Origin: Bacillota bacterium
Lineage (GTDB): Bacteria > Bacillota > Clostridia > Oscillospirales > Ruminococcaceae
Direction of reading: 5' to 3'
Assembly (NCBI GenBank): GCA_023429685.1
Contig: JAEZDF010000061.1
Location: forward strand, 1 to 20,427
DNA: 20,427 nucleotides
The notes beneath the pieces are model-generated. The model saw only the letters and a list, made by a program, of their open reading frames with translations, had not been told where the DNA came from and ran no database searches. Of the stretch, positions 1 to 6,692 are shown one piece after another. Positions within the stretch are counted from its first letter, which is position 1. Each line of letters begins with the position of its first letter. The translations under genes were made by a program, and so were the position numbers.

Positions 1-851
1 ACCTTCCACCGCTCGTCAACGACAAAGAGATTCACACGGTGCAAAACGTCCCCGTGTGGGGCTATGTCGAGCAGTACGACCCGGACGGCGATGCCATCAC
101 CCTTAACGTGGTGCAGGAAGCGGGCAAGGGCATGGTGACTGTCTACGACGCCACGTTTGTGTACCGCCCGTTCGCGGACGAGATGGGGGAGGATAGCTTT
201 ACGGTCCTTGCCACCGACAGCGCGGGCAACTACTCCCGTCAGGCGACCGTTACAGTGAACATTGAACAAAACAAGATGGGCGACGGCTTTAGCGACATGC
301 GCCTTCACCCCTCCCATTACAGTGCGCTGATGCTTGCGCAGAACAACCTCGTCAGCGGGGAACGGGTTGGCGGTTCGCTGCTATTTCAGCCCGACCGACA
401 GATGACCCAGTCGGACTTTATGCTGATGGTGCTCGCCGCCGCGGATACGGCAAACGTGCATACCCCCTGTGTAAGCACCGACCTGCCAAACGATAAGGAT
501 ATTGCGCTGTGGCTGAAGCCCTACCTGCGCACGGCAAAGCAGCTAGGGCTGATTGGGGTGGGCGAGTTTTACCCCGACACACCCATTACCCGAGCCGAGG
601 CGGTACAGCTTATCAGCCGCGCGACGGGGATGCAGGATGTAGAGGCGCAGGCGCTGCACATCCGCGACCTAGAGAAGATTCCTGCCGAGAGCCTGCAAAG
701 CTATATTAACCTTGCGGCAACCGATATGCTAAGCCTGTACGACGGCTATGCGCGTCCCGACGAGCCCCTAACCCGCGCCGCCGCCGCCGACCTTGTGTGG
801 CAGCTATACCGCTTCCAGCAACAACAGACCGCGCAGGGTATGGCAAAATAG
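1..851 (+). CDS. C-terminal part of an SLH-domain surface protein (5' truncated by window)
   Basis: The frame is open from base 3 with no plausible ribosome site, so the gene begins upstream of the window. The GTG at 39 is not a convincing start. The visible part starts with about 70 residues resembling a bacterial Ig/cadherin-like repeat (YDPDGDAITLNV, then a GEDSFTVLATDSAGN strand pair). It continues with three degenerate SLH modules, at roughly residues 85-135, 150-195 and 205-260 counted from base 39. Diagnostic pieces are FSDM with FQPDRQMTQSDF, then FYPDTPITRAEAVQLI, then YARPDEPLTRAAAADLVWQLY. SLH modules bind pyruvylated secondary wall polymers, so the protein is inferred to be exported and held on the cell wall, with the upstream portion carrying its function. 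The signal peptide and catalytic or adhesive domains are outside the window. A strong terminator follows directly. Confidence 0.85.
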   Translation, partial: LPPLVNDKEIHTVQNVPVWGYVEQYDPDGDAITLNVVQEAGKGMVTVYDATFVYRPFADEMGEDSFTVLATDSAGNYSRQATVTVNIEQNKMGDGFSDMRLHPSHYSALMLAQNNLVSGERVGGSLLFQPDRQMTQSDFMLMVLAAADTANVHTPCVSTDLPNDKDIALWLKPYLRTAKQLGLIGVGEFYPDTPITRAEAVQLISRATGMQDVEAQALHIRDLEKIPAESLQSYINLAATDMLSLYDGYARPDEPLTRAAAADLVWQLYRFQQQQTAQGMAK

Positions 852-866
852 AATAGCAACACAGAC

Positions 867-898
867 ACAGTCCGATCCAAGCGGTCGGGCTGTTTTTG
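867..898 (+). terminator. Rho-independent terminator of the SLH-protein gene
   Basis: A 9-bp stem (ACAGTCCGA at 867-875 with TCGGGCTGT at 885-893, one G-U pair) and a 9-base loop are followed by a T run. It starts 15 bases after the stop codon. Confidence 0.85.
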
Positions 899-910
899 TG
901 CGCACCCGTA

Positions 911-938
911 TTGCGTTTTGTTTGACTTATGATATAAT
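911..938 (+). promoter_or_regulatory. Probable sigma-A promoter of the lipoprotein gene
   Basis: TTGCGT (911-916), a 16-base spacer and a perfect TATAAT (933-938) lie about 65 bases before the lipoprotein start, in a very AT-rich stretch. An alternative is TTGACT at 922-927 with CATAAT at 943-948, but that spacer is only 15 bases. Confidence 0.6.
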
Positions 939-1003
939 TTACCATAATTATATATTTTTTACTCGCAGGCTAAGACTATTTACCCGAGGAGGCTTTTTGC
1001 TGT

Positions 1004-2731
1004 ATGAAACAACTATTGCTATTCATAGCTATTTTGGCTTTACTTACCGCATGTACCGCCGATGCCCCACTGCCTAGAGTATCGGAGCAGGATGCATCTT
1101 CGGTTGCGCAGCAGGATTTGTCGCATATTGAGGCTGCCGCTGCCAATTTATCCAATTGGGACTATCTTTACACCTCTGTTAATAAATTATCCGAACTTGG
1201 AGTACAAGTAATCACTAAGGGAGTAAAGCCTGTTGCGGAAAATAAGCTGTCATTCAATTTGTATTTTGCAGACAACAACGGTAACAGCATGAGCCTCCCT
1301 TTCACCGCCTATTATCGCATGCCCACTGAGAACTCCGGTGCTGAGTTGGCTTGGGGTGGTGTCTCTATTATTGACAGTGATACCTTTGCGGTATGTGACT
1401 TAAAGAATATTACCTTTTATGACATGCACACGTTGCAGGAGTTACCCCTGAAACTGGACTTATCGGCTTTTAAAGAAAATGATTACTACATATTGGGCGT
1501 TGCGATAAATGACACGGCTGGCATCGTTGTGCCGTTAATTAATAATGGCATAGACACCGTTGCGTACTTTACTTCTGCGGGGGAACTCGTTAAAACTGAA
1601 GAATTAGACTACAGCACGGCAGACTTCCGGGTTATCGGCGGCGATTTTAACCAAGATAATCTAGCCTGCCTCAATTATGATGCTGATTTTTCGGTTCTGT
1701 CTATGGAAGACACACATCTTCTTTTTACGGGTAATATCCTTTATAATACGGATAAAAAAGAGTTCTTTTTCAACCCAAAACTTATCTTTGGAGTTTGGGA
1801 TGGATACCCCAAAGTAAGTGTGCTTAGCTATAAGAGCCAACAACCCCACAAAAAAGGGCTTGCGGTTTACTGTGATTACAAATCGGGCTGTAAGGGCTTC
1901 CTGTTTGATGATGCCAATATCAACAAGACTGTTGGCTGGGATATCGAAACCGATAGTTGGGATTCATATGAGATTGCAAAAAATACATCAAAACAAACAA
2001 TTACAGTAAGCTGCAGTCATACTGACCAGTCTATCACGCTGGATTTCAGAAAAAACAGCGCAAGTATTCAATACAATATTAACCCTCAACATTTGGAAGA
2101 CGAGCCGATTGCGCAATCCTCCGATGGGCTGCACAGCCTTTACGAGTCCAGTAAATGTAATCGCTTTGACGTTGTTTACTCCAACATTGTCCTTAAAGAT
2201 AATCAGACCCAAGCCTTGCGGTTTTTGTCTACCTATGCTGGCATGTATGGCGGCTACCTGAACGCGGGCTTCTTTAAAAACGGAGAAATCTATGTGCAAA
2301 CACTGGATAGCTTCCAAATATTCTCCCCAGACCCCGCGGTTGCGTCCCCCAGCTTTGTGTCTGCACTGCCATTCGGTTCGTTGAGGGAGGAAGGAATAAC
2401 GCGGGAAATTTACACCTTCCGTCGCGACCCGGAAGAAAAGACGTTCATTATCCTGTACTCCGAGCACCCGATTGATGTTTACCAAGCCCAAAGCTACAAT
2501 CCGTTTCGTTTGCAACAAACCTATAAAGTCGGCTTATGCGATACCGAGGGAAACCTACTGGAAAGCTACGATACATACGAACAGGTTCAGGGCAACGAGT
2601 ACAATCTTTTGGATATGAATCTTTGGCTATCTGGCGACGAGCTTGCAATCACCGGTCTTGACAAGGCGCAGAACAAGAGGCTGCAAGGCGTTTTCAATTT
2701 AAAGACCCATACCTACGAAAACAAGGATTAA
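1004..2731 (+). CDS. Putative lipoprotein of unknown function, 575 aa
   Basis: The product starts with a short lysine-bearing n-region, a hydrophobic stretch and a lipobox (LLTAC, Cys17). It should therefore be exported by Sec, lipidated on Cys17 by Lgt, cleaved by signal peptidase II and held on the outer face of the membrane. A GAGGAGG ribosome site at 986-992 lies 11 bases before the ATG. The mature part has no transmembrane segment and no catalytic motif that I recognise. It is rich in short beta-strand-like segments with aromatic residues (for example VAICDLKNITFYDM-type strands around residue 130), which would suit a beta-propeller-like fold, but I cannot assign a family. The gene is visibly richer in A and T than the genes around it, which may point to a different history. 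It has its own promoter and terminator. Function is unassigned; sensing or binding at the cell surface is possible. Confidence 0.85.
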   Translation: MKQLLLFIAILALLTACTADAPLPRVSEQDASSVAQQDLSHIEAAAANLSNWDYLYTSVNKLSELGVQVITKGVKPVAENKLSFNLYFADNNGNSMSLPFTAYYRMPTENSGAELAWGGVSIIDSDTFAVCDLKNITFYDMHTLQELPLKLDLSAFKENDYYILGVAINDTAGIVVPLINNGIDTVAYFTSAGELVKTEELDYSTADFRVIGGDFNQDNLACLNYDADFSVLSMEDTHLLFTGNILYNTDKKEFFFNPKLIFGVWDGYPKVSVLSYKSQQPHKKGLAVYCDYKSGCKGFLFDDANINKTVGWDIETDSWDSYEIAKNTSKQTITVSCSHTDQSITLDFRKNSASIQYNINPQHLEDEPIAQSSDGLHSLYESSKCNRFDVVYSNIVLKDNQTQALRFLSTYAGMYGGYLNAGFFKNGEIYVQTLDSFQIFSPDPAVASPSFVSALPFGSLREEGITREIYTFRRDPEEKTFIILYSEHPIDVYQAQSYNPFRLQQTYKVGLCDTEGNLLESYDTYEQVQGNEYNLLDMNLWLSGDELAITGLDKAQNKRLQGVFNLKTHTYENKD

Positions 2732-2756
2732 GCGTTATCCCAAACAGATGGGCTGG

Positions 2757-2790
2757 AAAAATCGTCGGTTATCTTGACCGGCGATTTTTG
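2757..2790 (+). terminator. Rho-independent terminator of the lipoprotein gene
   Basis: A 13-bp stem (AAAAATCGTCGGT at 2757-2769 with ACCGGCGATTTTT at 2777-2789, one G-U pair) and a 7-base loop; the 3' arm supplies the U tract. It lies 26 bases after the stop codon. The A-rich 5' arm could let it work on the other strand as well. Confidence 0.9.
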
Positions 2791-2848
2791 CGTGCGTATG
2801 AATGCGCACCTATTTTCGTGTCAAACACATTGGCTTGTATCATTTCGA

Positions 2849-2877
2849 TTGTTTCCAAAACACACCTGTGCTATGAT
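2849..2877 (+). promoter_or_regulatory. Probable promoter for the GH43 gene
   Basis: TTGTTT (2849-2854), a 17-base spacer and TATGAT (2872-2877) preceded by TGC, giving an extended -10 element. Transcription would start near 2884, leaving an unusually long leader of about 225 bases before the GH43 start codon. Confidence 0.6.
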
Positions 2878-2910
2878 TTAGCTATAAAAAAACAGGGGGT
2901 ACAAAACCAA

Positions 2911-3015
2911 GGGGTTTACATCAAGACAGCATAGATTGCGACTGTTAATACAGTCCCAACGCACTGCGTTGTCGGCAGGGTGACTACTGCGCAAGCGGTG
3001 TAGCTTTTCAACCCC
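2911..3015 (+). promoter_or_regulatory. Possible structured RNA leader of the GH43 transcript
   Basis: The stretch 2791-3108 contains no credible gene. Within it GGGGTT (2911-2916) can pair with AACCCC (3010-3015). The enclosed bases hold a row of local hairpins: GACTGT/ACAGTC with a TAAT loop (2940-2955), CAACGC/GCGTTG with an ACT loop (2957-2971), and CTAC..GC/GC..GTAG capped by a GCAA loop (2984-3003). The closing stem is followed by a run of six T residues. The arrangement looks like a multi-branch RNA. I do not recognise any known riboswitch consensus in it, and folding energy and conservation have not been calculated. Confidence 0.35.
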
Positions 3016-3108
3016 AATTTTTTCTGCGCTCAAGAACTGTGTGGCTTGGTTGTGCCGGTGTTTTTTATGAACGGATAATACGAAAAACAACTGTAAGGAG
3101 ACGATTCG

Positions 3109-4629
3109 ATGCGCTATCAAAACCCGATTATACCGGGGTATAATCCCGACCCGACCATATGCCGGGTGGGTGAGGACTACTACATCATGAATTCCTCGTT
3201 TGAATTTTTCCCGGGCGTACCCATCTACCACAGCCGAAATCTTGCCAACTGGACGCTGAAAGGGTATTGCCTGACCAGAGAAAGCCAGCTCAATCTCAGT
3301 GAGTGCCACCCTTCCGGCGGCATCTATGCCCCGACGCTTCGTAGCCACAACGGCAGGTTTTATATGACAACCACAAATGTTACCTTCGGGGGAAACTTCA
3401 TCGTTACTTCCGATGATATCTTAGGGCAGTGGTCCGAGCCTGTGTGGGTGGATCAAGAGGGCATCGACCCCTCTTTGCTGTTTGATGATGACGGCAAGGT
3501 ATATTATTGCACGGCGGTGTTTGAGCCCGAGCGGGAGGGCATCTATCTAAGCGAGATAAACCCCGATACGGGAGAAAAACTGACCGAGACCGTCTGCATT
3601 ACAAAGGGCTGCGGCGGTCGGTACGCAGAAGGTCCGCATATGTATAAGCTGTGGGGTAAGTATTACCTGATGCTCGCAGAGGGCGGAACGGAATATGGGC
3701 ATTATGAAACAATGATGCGCGCAAGCTCACCATACGGTCCGTTTGAGCAGTGCCCGCACAACCCCATCCTGTCCCATGTCAACCGTATGAAGGATGACAT
3801 TCAATGCACCGGTCATGCCGATATTGTTGAGGATCACAACCACAACTGGTGGATGGTTTGTCTGGGCATACGTCAGACTATGACGCCGAAAAACCGCGTT
3901 CTGCTTCACAATCTGGGGAGAGAGACGTTTCTCGCCCCCGTGGTATGGACGAAGGACGGCTGGCCGGTTGTCGGATACGAGGGCTCACTCGAACTGAGCA
4001 TGGAGGGTCCGCTTCCATCTGAGGCGTATCAAACAGACTGGAGCTTCTTCGACGATTTTTCCTCCGAAGAACCAAGCAGTCAGTACAACTACATCCGAAA
4101 TCCGGTTGCAGAGAACTATCAAAGGCTTGCAAAAGAACAGGTGCTGCGCTTGACGGGAACAGATATGACGTTAAGCCACCGCGCATCCCCGACGTTTTTG
4201 GGGGTGCGCCAAAGGGAGTTTGAGACGATTACGACGGTTACCTTGTCTGCACCTTGCAAAGACGATCGTCAATGCGCAGGTCTCACGGCTTTTTATAATG
4301 AAGGCTACCATTACGACATCTTACTAACCAAACAAGACGGACAAGACCGCATCTGTTTGCGCAAGCAGGTACACGACATCTTGACCATTACCGCGTCTCA
4401 TGCCATTTCGTACGCAGGAAGCGTCGAGCTACAGATAATCTCTGACCGAAAGGACTATCGGTTTCTTTACCGTGTGGATGGGGGCGAGTTTATCGAGCTT
4501 GGGCGGGGCTGCGTTGCGGGGTTGTGTACCGAAGGCACCCAGACCATGAGCTTTACCGGCACCTATCTAGGGATGTTTTGCGAGAATACTGTTGCAGATT
4601 TCCGCTTGTTCCGTGCTCAGATTATATAA
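3109..4629 (+). CDS. GH43 beta-xylosidase / alpha-L-arabinofuranosidase, 506 aa
   Basis: This inverting glycosidase removes xylose or arabinose units from (arabino)xylo-oligosaccharides. Residues 1-310 form the five-bladed beta-propeller. The expected three acidic residues are all present: Asp14 in YNPDPTI (general base), Asp120 in EGIDPSLLF (pKa modulator) and Glu174 in YAEGPH (general acid). Residues from about 325 to 500 form the C-terminal beta-sandwich typical of xylosidase-type GH43 proteins (SFFDDF at its start, YHYDILL inside). Length and order match the Selenomonas SXA-like and subfamily 11/12 enzymes. Xylosidase and arabinofuranosidase activities cannot be separated by sequence alone. 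AAGGAG at 3095-3100 lies 8 bases before the ATG. There is no signal peptide, so the enzyme is cytoplasmic and needs an oligosaccharide importer, which is not in this window. A GH51 arabinofuranosidase encoded 3 kb downstream on the other strand is a likely partner. Confidence 0.92.
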   Translation: MRYQNPIIPGYNPDPTICRVGEDYYIMNSSFEFFPGVPIYHSRNLANWTLKGYCLTRESQLNLSECHPSGGIYAPTLRSHNGRFYMTTTNVTFGGNFIVTSDDILGQWSEPVWVDQEGIDPSLLFDDDGKVYYCTAVFEPEREGIYLSEINPDTGEKLTETVCITKGCGGRYAEGPHMYKLWGKYYLMLAEGGTEYGHYETMMRASSPYGPFEQCPHNPILSHVNRMKDDIQCTGHADIVEDHNHNWWMVCLGIRQTMTPKNRVLLHNLGRETFLAPVVWTKDGWPVVGYEGSLELSMEGPLPSEAYQTDWSFFDDFSSEEPSSQYNYIRNPVAENYQRLAKEQVLRLTGTDMTLSHRASPTFLGVRQREFETITTVTLSAPCKDDRQCAGLTAFYNEGYHYDILLTKQDGQDRICLRKQVHDILTITASHAISYAGSVELQIISDRKDYRFLYRVDGGEFIELGRGCVAGLCTEGTQTMSFTGTYLGMFCENTVADFRLFRAQII

Positions 4630-4670
4630 CGGTATTTAATCAGCAGTCCTTGCCTTTGCGATTTGTCTGC

Positions 4671-4714
4671 GTGTGCAGCCTGCACACCTATCAGCCTGAT
4701 TTGTGTGATAGAAT
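4671..4714 (+). promoter_or_regulatory. Palindrome and extended -10 promoter before the small membrane protein
   Basis: GTGTGCA (4671-4677), GCC and TGCACAC (4681-4687) form a perfect 7-bp inverted repeat. It is not followed by a T run, so it does not look like an intrinsic terminator for GH43. An extended -10 (TGA-TAGAAT, -10 hexamer at 4709-4714) follows, with no clear -35; the palindrome's right arm reaches where the -35 would sit. It could be a repressor or activator site. The assignment is tentative. Confidence 0.35.
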
Positions 4715-4748
4715 GGTGTAAATTATTACATATCAGGGAGGGAAACCA

Positions 4749-5048
4749 ATGAAAACCAAAGGGCAAAAGGGCTTTGCTATTGTCAACGTCATCGTGGGGG
4801 TCGTGCTGTTTCTAGCGAGCTTTGCCATGTTTTCCGACCCGTCAACCGGTCCCGGCGGGTTAATCTCACTGCTTTTGGGGCTGCTGTTTGGTGTGTGCGG
4901 TTGGCTGACGCTCAGACGTCTTCGCACGGAGTATGTGCCGGAAAAGACGATGAAGGCAACGCTAGTCACCAATTTTGTCCTGTTCATCCTGTCATGCATC
5001 GTTTTGGCGGCTTGCACCATCCTGCCTATTGTCGGACCAATGCTGTAA
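4749..5048 (+). CDS. Small integral membrane protein, 99 aa, unknown function
   Basis: A strong AGGGAGGG ribosome site (4735-4742) sits 6 bases before the ATG. The protein has three predicted membrane helices: about residues 9-27 (FAIVNVIVGVVLFLASFAMF), 37-54 (GLISLLLGLLFGVCGWLTL) and 74-97 (TNFVLFILSCIVLAACTILPI). A short basic loop (LRRLRTEYVPEKTMK) separates helices 2 and 3. Positive charges at the N-terminus and in this loop give a mixed topology signal. I do not recognise the family. It is separated from GH43 by 119 bases with a probable promoter of its own, and converges with egsA, so a shared job with the sugar genes is not implied. The clear ribosome site and hydrophobic pattern make a real gene likely. 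Confidence 0.75.
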   Translation: MKTKGQKGFAIVNVIVGVVLFLASFAMFSDPSTGPGGLISLLLGLLFGVCGWLTLRRLRTEYVPEKTMKATLVTNFVLFILSCIVLAACTILPIVGPML

Positions 5049-5099
5049 TGCAAGCGGAGCTCGCCTGCACCGTGGGAAGCCTTAGCTTCGTTGCATGAT

Positions 5100-5130
5100 A
5101 AAAAGCAGCACAACCGCAAAGCCGTGCTGC
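5100..5130 (-). terminator. Rho-independent terminator, minus strand (distal terminator of egsA)
   Basis: GCAGCAC (5105-5111) pairs with GTGCTGC (5124-5130) around a 12-base loop. Read on the minus strand the stem is followed by five T residues (5104-5100). It would act as a back-up terminator for egsA. Confidence 0.55.
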
Positions 5131-5160
5131 CGTAAAACGCCTTAGCAAGAATAACGCACA

Positions 5161-5215
5161 AAAACGCGCCTTAATCTGGCTTGCTAGCAGCTAGCCATTT
5201 CAAGGCGCGTTTTCT
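5161..5215. terminator. Bidirectional terminator between convergent genes
   Basis: AAAACGCGCCTT (5161-5172) and AAGGCGCGTTTT (5202-5213) form a perfect 12-bp stem. The loop itself holds the self-complementary TGCTAGCA and GGCT/AGCC arms. T runs follow on both strands. It sits between the stop codons of the small membrane protein gene (+) and egsA (-). Confidence 0.8.
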
Positions 5216-5253
5216 ATTCAGATGACGGTTTCCTGTTTTGCCACAGCACCTAT

Positions 5254-6489
5254 TTACGGTAGCATGCGCAGGATGCGCAACATGGTTAAGCGGTTTCTCA
5301 CGTATGGCGATAGGGTCACAAGGGTTTCGGACATCTCGGCGCTTATCCCAATGTCTTCGAGCGAAGCCTTTGCGCCTAAAGAGTGAAGCAACTCGCGAAG
5401 CTCTGCACCCGATGGAACGGTATTTAGGATGGCGCGCACCTTGTGCCAGTTTTCTATCAATGCTTCAGGGGTTACCTCCGCAAGGCAATCGGGCTGGTTT
5501 TCCTCTAGTATTCCGTCTGCGAGCGCGCCGAACTGCCGGCGCACCCAACCTTCGTCTATCGGCGTATATGCCGACACTGCGGTCGATAGTTCTTCGCGCC
5601 TTGCCAACTTGTGGTATATTTCGCAGCAAAATGGGGTGGCGGCACCCACCTTCTCTCCATGCATCGCGTCAGAGTCGCCGACTACCTTCATCTCGAGTAG
5701 GTGGGAGATATGGTGCTCCGCACCCGAGGCGGGACGCGAGTTCCCCGCAAGCTGCATCGCCACGCCGGAAAGAATCAGCGCGTACATCAGGTCACTGTAG
5801 GCATCTTTATCCTGTGCGGCGAGCTTTTGTGCACCCGCCACAACCTGCCCCACCGCTTTTCTGGTCAGGTCGGCGATATAGGGGCAGTAATACTCGCTGG
5901 TCAGTGTGTGCGCAATCTCCCAGTCGGCAAGGCAGATATACTTGCCCAAGATATCCCCGATACCCGCTAACGCCAGATGAATCGGGGCGGCGGAGATCAC
6001 GTCCAAATCGGCAAGAATCAAAACGGGGGCAGCCGCGGGTATGGTCTTTTTCATACCGCCCCATGTCATGGCGGCAACGCTCGACGCAAAGCCGTCCACC
6101 GTCGCGGCGGTGGGGGCGGAGACGAACGGGATATTCTGTTTGCCCGCACAGTACCGCACGATGTCGTGAATCGTACCGCTGCCGATTGCCACTAACACAT
6201 TGGTGTTGTGCAGCTGCTCTGTCAAAAGTTCAACCCCGTGCTCGTCTGCGTGCAGGTTGTCGGCAGGCAGAATAATCTCGTCGCAGCCCGATGGGCGGGA
6301 AAGGTTTTTCGCAAAAGCGGTATTGCTGTCATACACCGCCGTAACCTTACCCCTAATACCCAGCTCTCCGAGCGTCTGCGTAAGCCCGGCAAGACAGCCC
6401 GGTTCTATTACAATGCGTTTAATCGTCGTGTGGTGGCTTTTTTTGCAGGCGCAGGAGGGGGCACTAAAATCCTTTTGCGTTAAAATCAT
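5254..6489 (-). CDS. egsA: sn-Glycerol-1-phosphate dehydrogenase (AraM/EgsA family), about 411 aa
   Basis: The enzyme reduces dihydroxyacetone phosphate to sn-glycerol-1-phosphate with NAD(P)H and a bound divalent metal (nickel in the Bacillus subtilis AraM enzyme). Family features are clear: the nucleotide-binding GSGTIHDIVRY, the APTAATVDGFAS segment, and metal ligands expected in GIGDILGKY (Asp179), SGAEHHISH (His259/260) and MHGEKVG (His277). Length agrees with AraM (about 394). I chose the ATG at 6489 because the frame can extend to 6534 but that longer start has no ribosome site, while homology begins only after the second Met. Even at 6489 the site is weak (AGGA 12 bases upstream). The gene is divergent from the ArsR-type regulator and ends at a double terminator. 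In B. subtilis araM lies in the arabinose operon beside abfA, which fits this neighbourhood. The physiological role of glycerol-1-phosphate here is uncertain. Confidence 0.9.
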   Translation of the reverse strand: MILTQKDFSAPSCACKKSHHTTIKRIVIEPGCLAGLTQTLGELGIRGKVTAVYDSNTAFAKNLSRPSGCDEIILPADNLHADEHGVELLTEQLHNTNVLVAIGSGTIHDIVRYCAGKQNIPFVSAPTAATVDGFASSVAAMTWGGMKKTIPAAAPVLILADLDVISAAPIHLALAGIGDILGKYICLADWEIAHTLTSEYYCPYIADLTRKAVGQVVAGAQKLAAQDKDAYSDLMYALILSGVAMQLAGNSRPASGAEHHISHLLEMKVVGDSDAMHGEKVGAATPFCCEIYHKLARREELSTAVSAYTPIDEGWVRRQFGALADGILEENQPDCLAEVTPEALIENWHKVRAILNTVPSGAELRELLHSLGAKASLEDIGISAEMSETLVTLSPYVRNRLTMLRILRMLP

Positions 6490-6597
6490 GGTAAAAACAC
6501 GTCCTATCAAAACGGTAATGCACTTCACTCGCATGCCGCAAAGGCAAGGCTTTGAGTGTGGATGGGAGAGCGGGTGAATAATTGGTTGTTGCGCTCG

Positions 6598-6634
6598 CCG
6601 CTTGGTTGACAGCGGGTTTTATTCGCCTTATACT
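6598..6634 (+). promoter_or_regulatory. Strong promoter of the ArsR-type regulator with overlapping inverted repeat
   Basis: TTGACA (6606-6611), a 17-base spacer and TATACT (6629-6634) give a near-consensus sigma-A promoter. CCGCT (6598-6602) and AGCGG (6611-6615) form a short inverted repeat that covers the -35, a position suited to autorepression. The promoter lies downstream of an upstream in-frame start candidate at 6582, which supports the GTG start at 6693. Confidence 0.75.
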
Positions 6635-6692
6635 AAGTGTAAACAAACGGCAATTCATTATAAACTCTGAACGCCCGCGGGAGGTACCAACT

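Noticed and set aside
2878..3348. A 156-codon minus-strand frame covering the GH43 leader
   Set aside because: It overlaps the start of GH43, has no ribosome site and its translation resembles no protein; the GH43 promoter and ribosome site explain the region better.
5238..6275. A 345-codon open frame on the plus strand across egsA
   Set aside because: Its translation is Arg/Pro/Ser-rich without family resemblance, while the opposite strand encodes a clear AraM/EgsA protein; it is a shadow frame.
6582..6692. In-frame upstream extension of the ArsR-type regulator
   Set aside because: The near-consensus promoter (6606-6634) lies inside it, it has no ribosome site, and the GTG at 6693 has a well-spaced GGGAGG.
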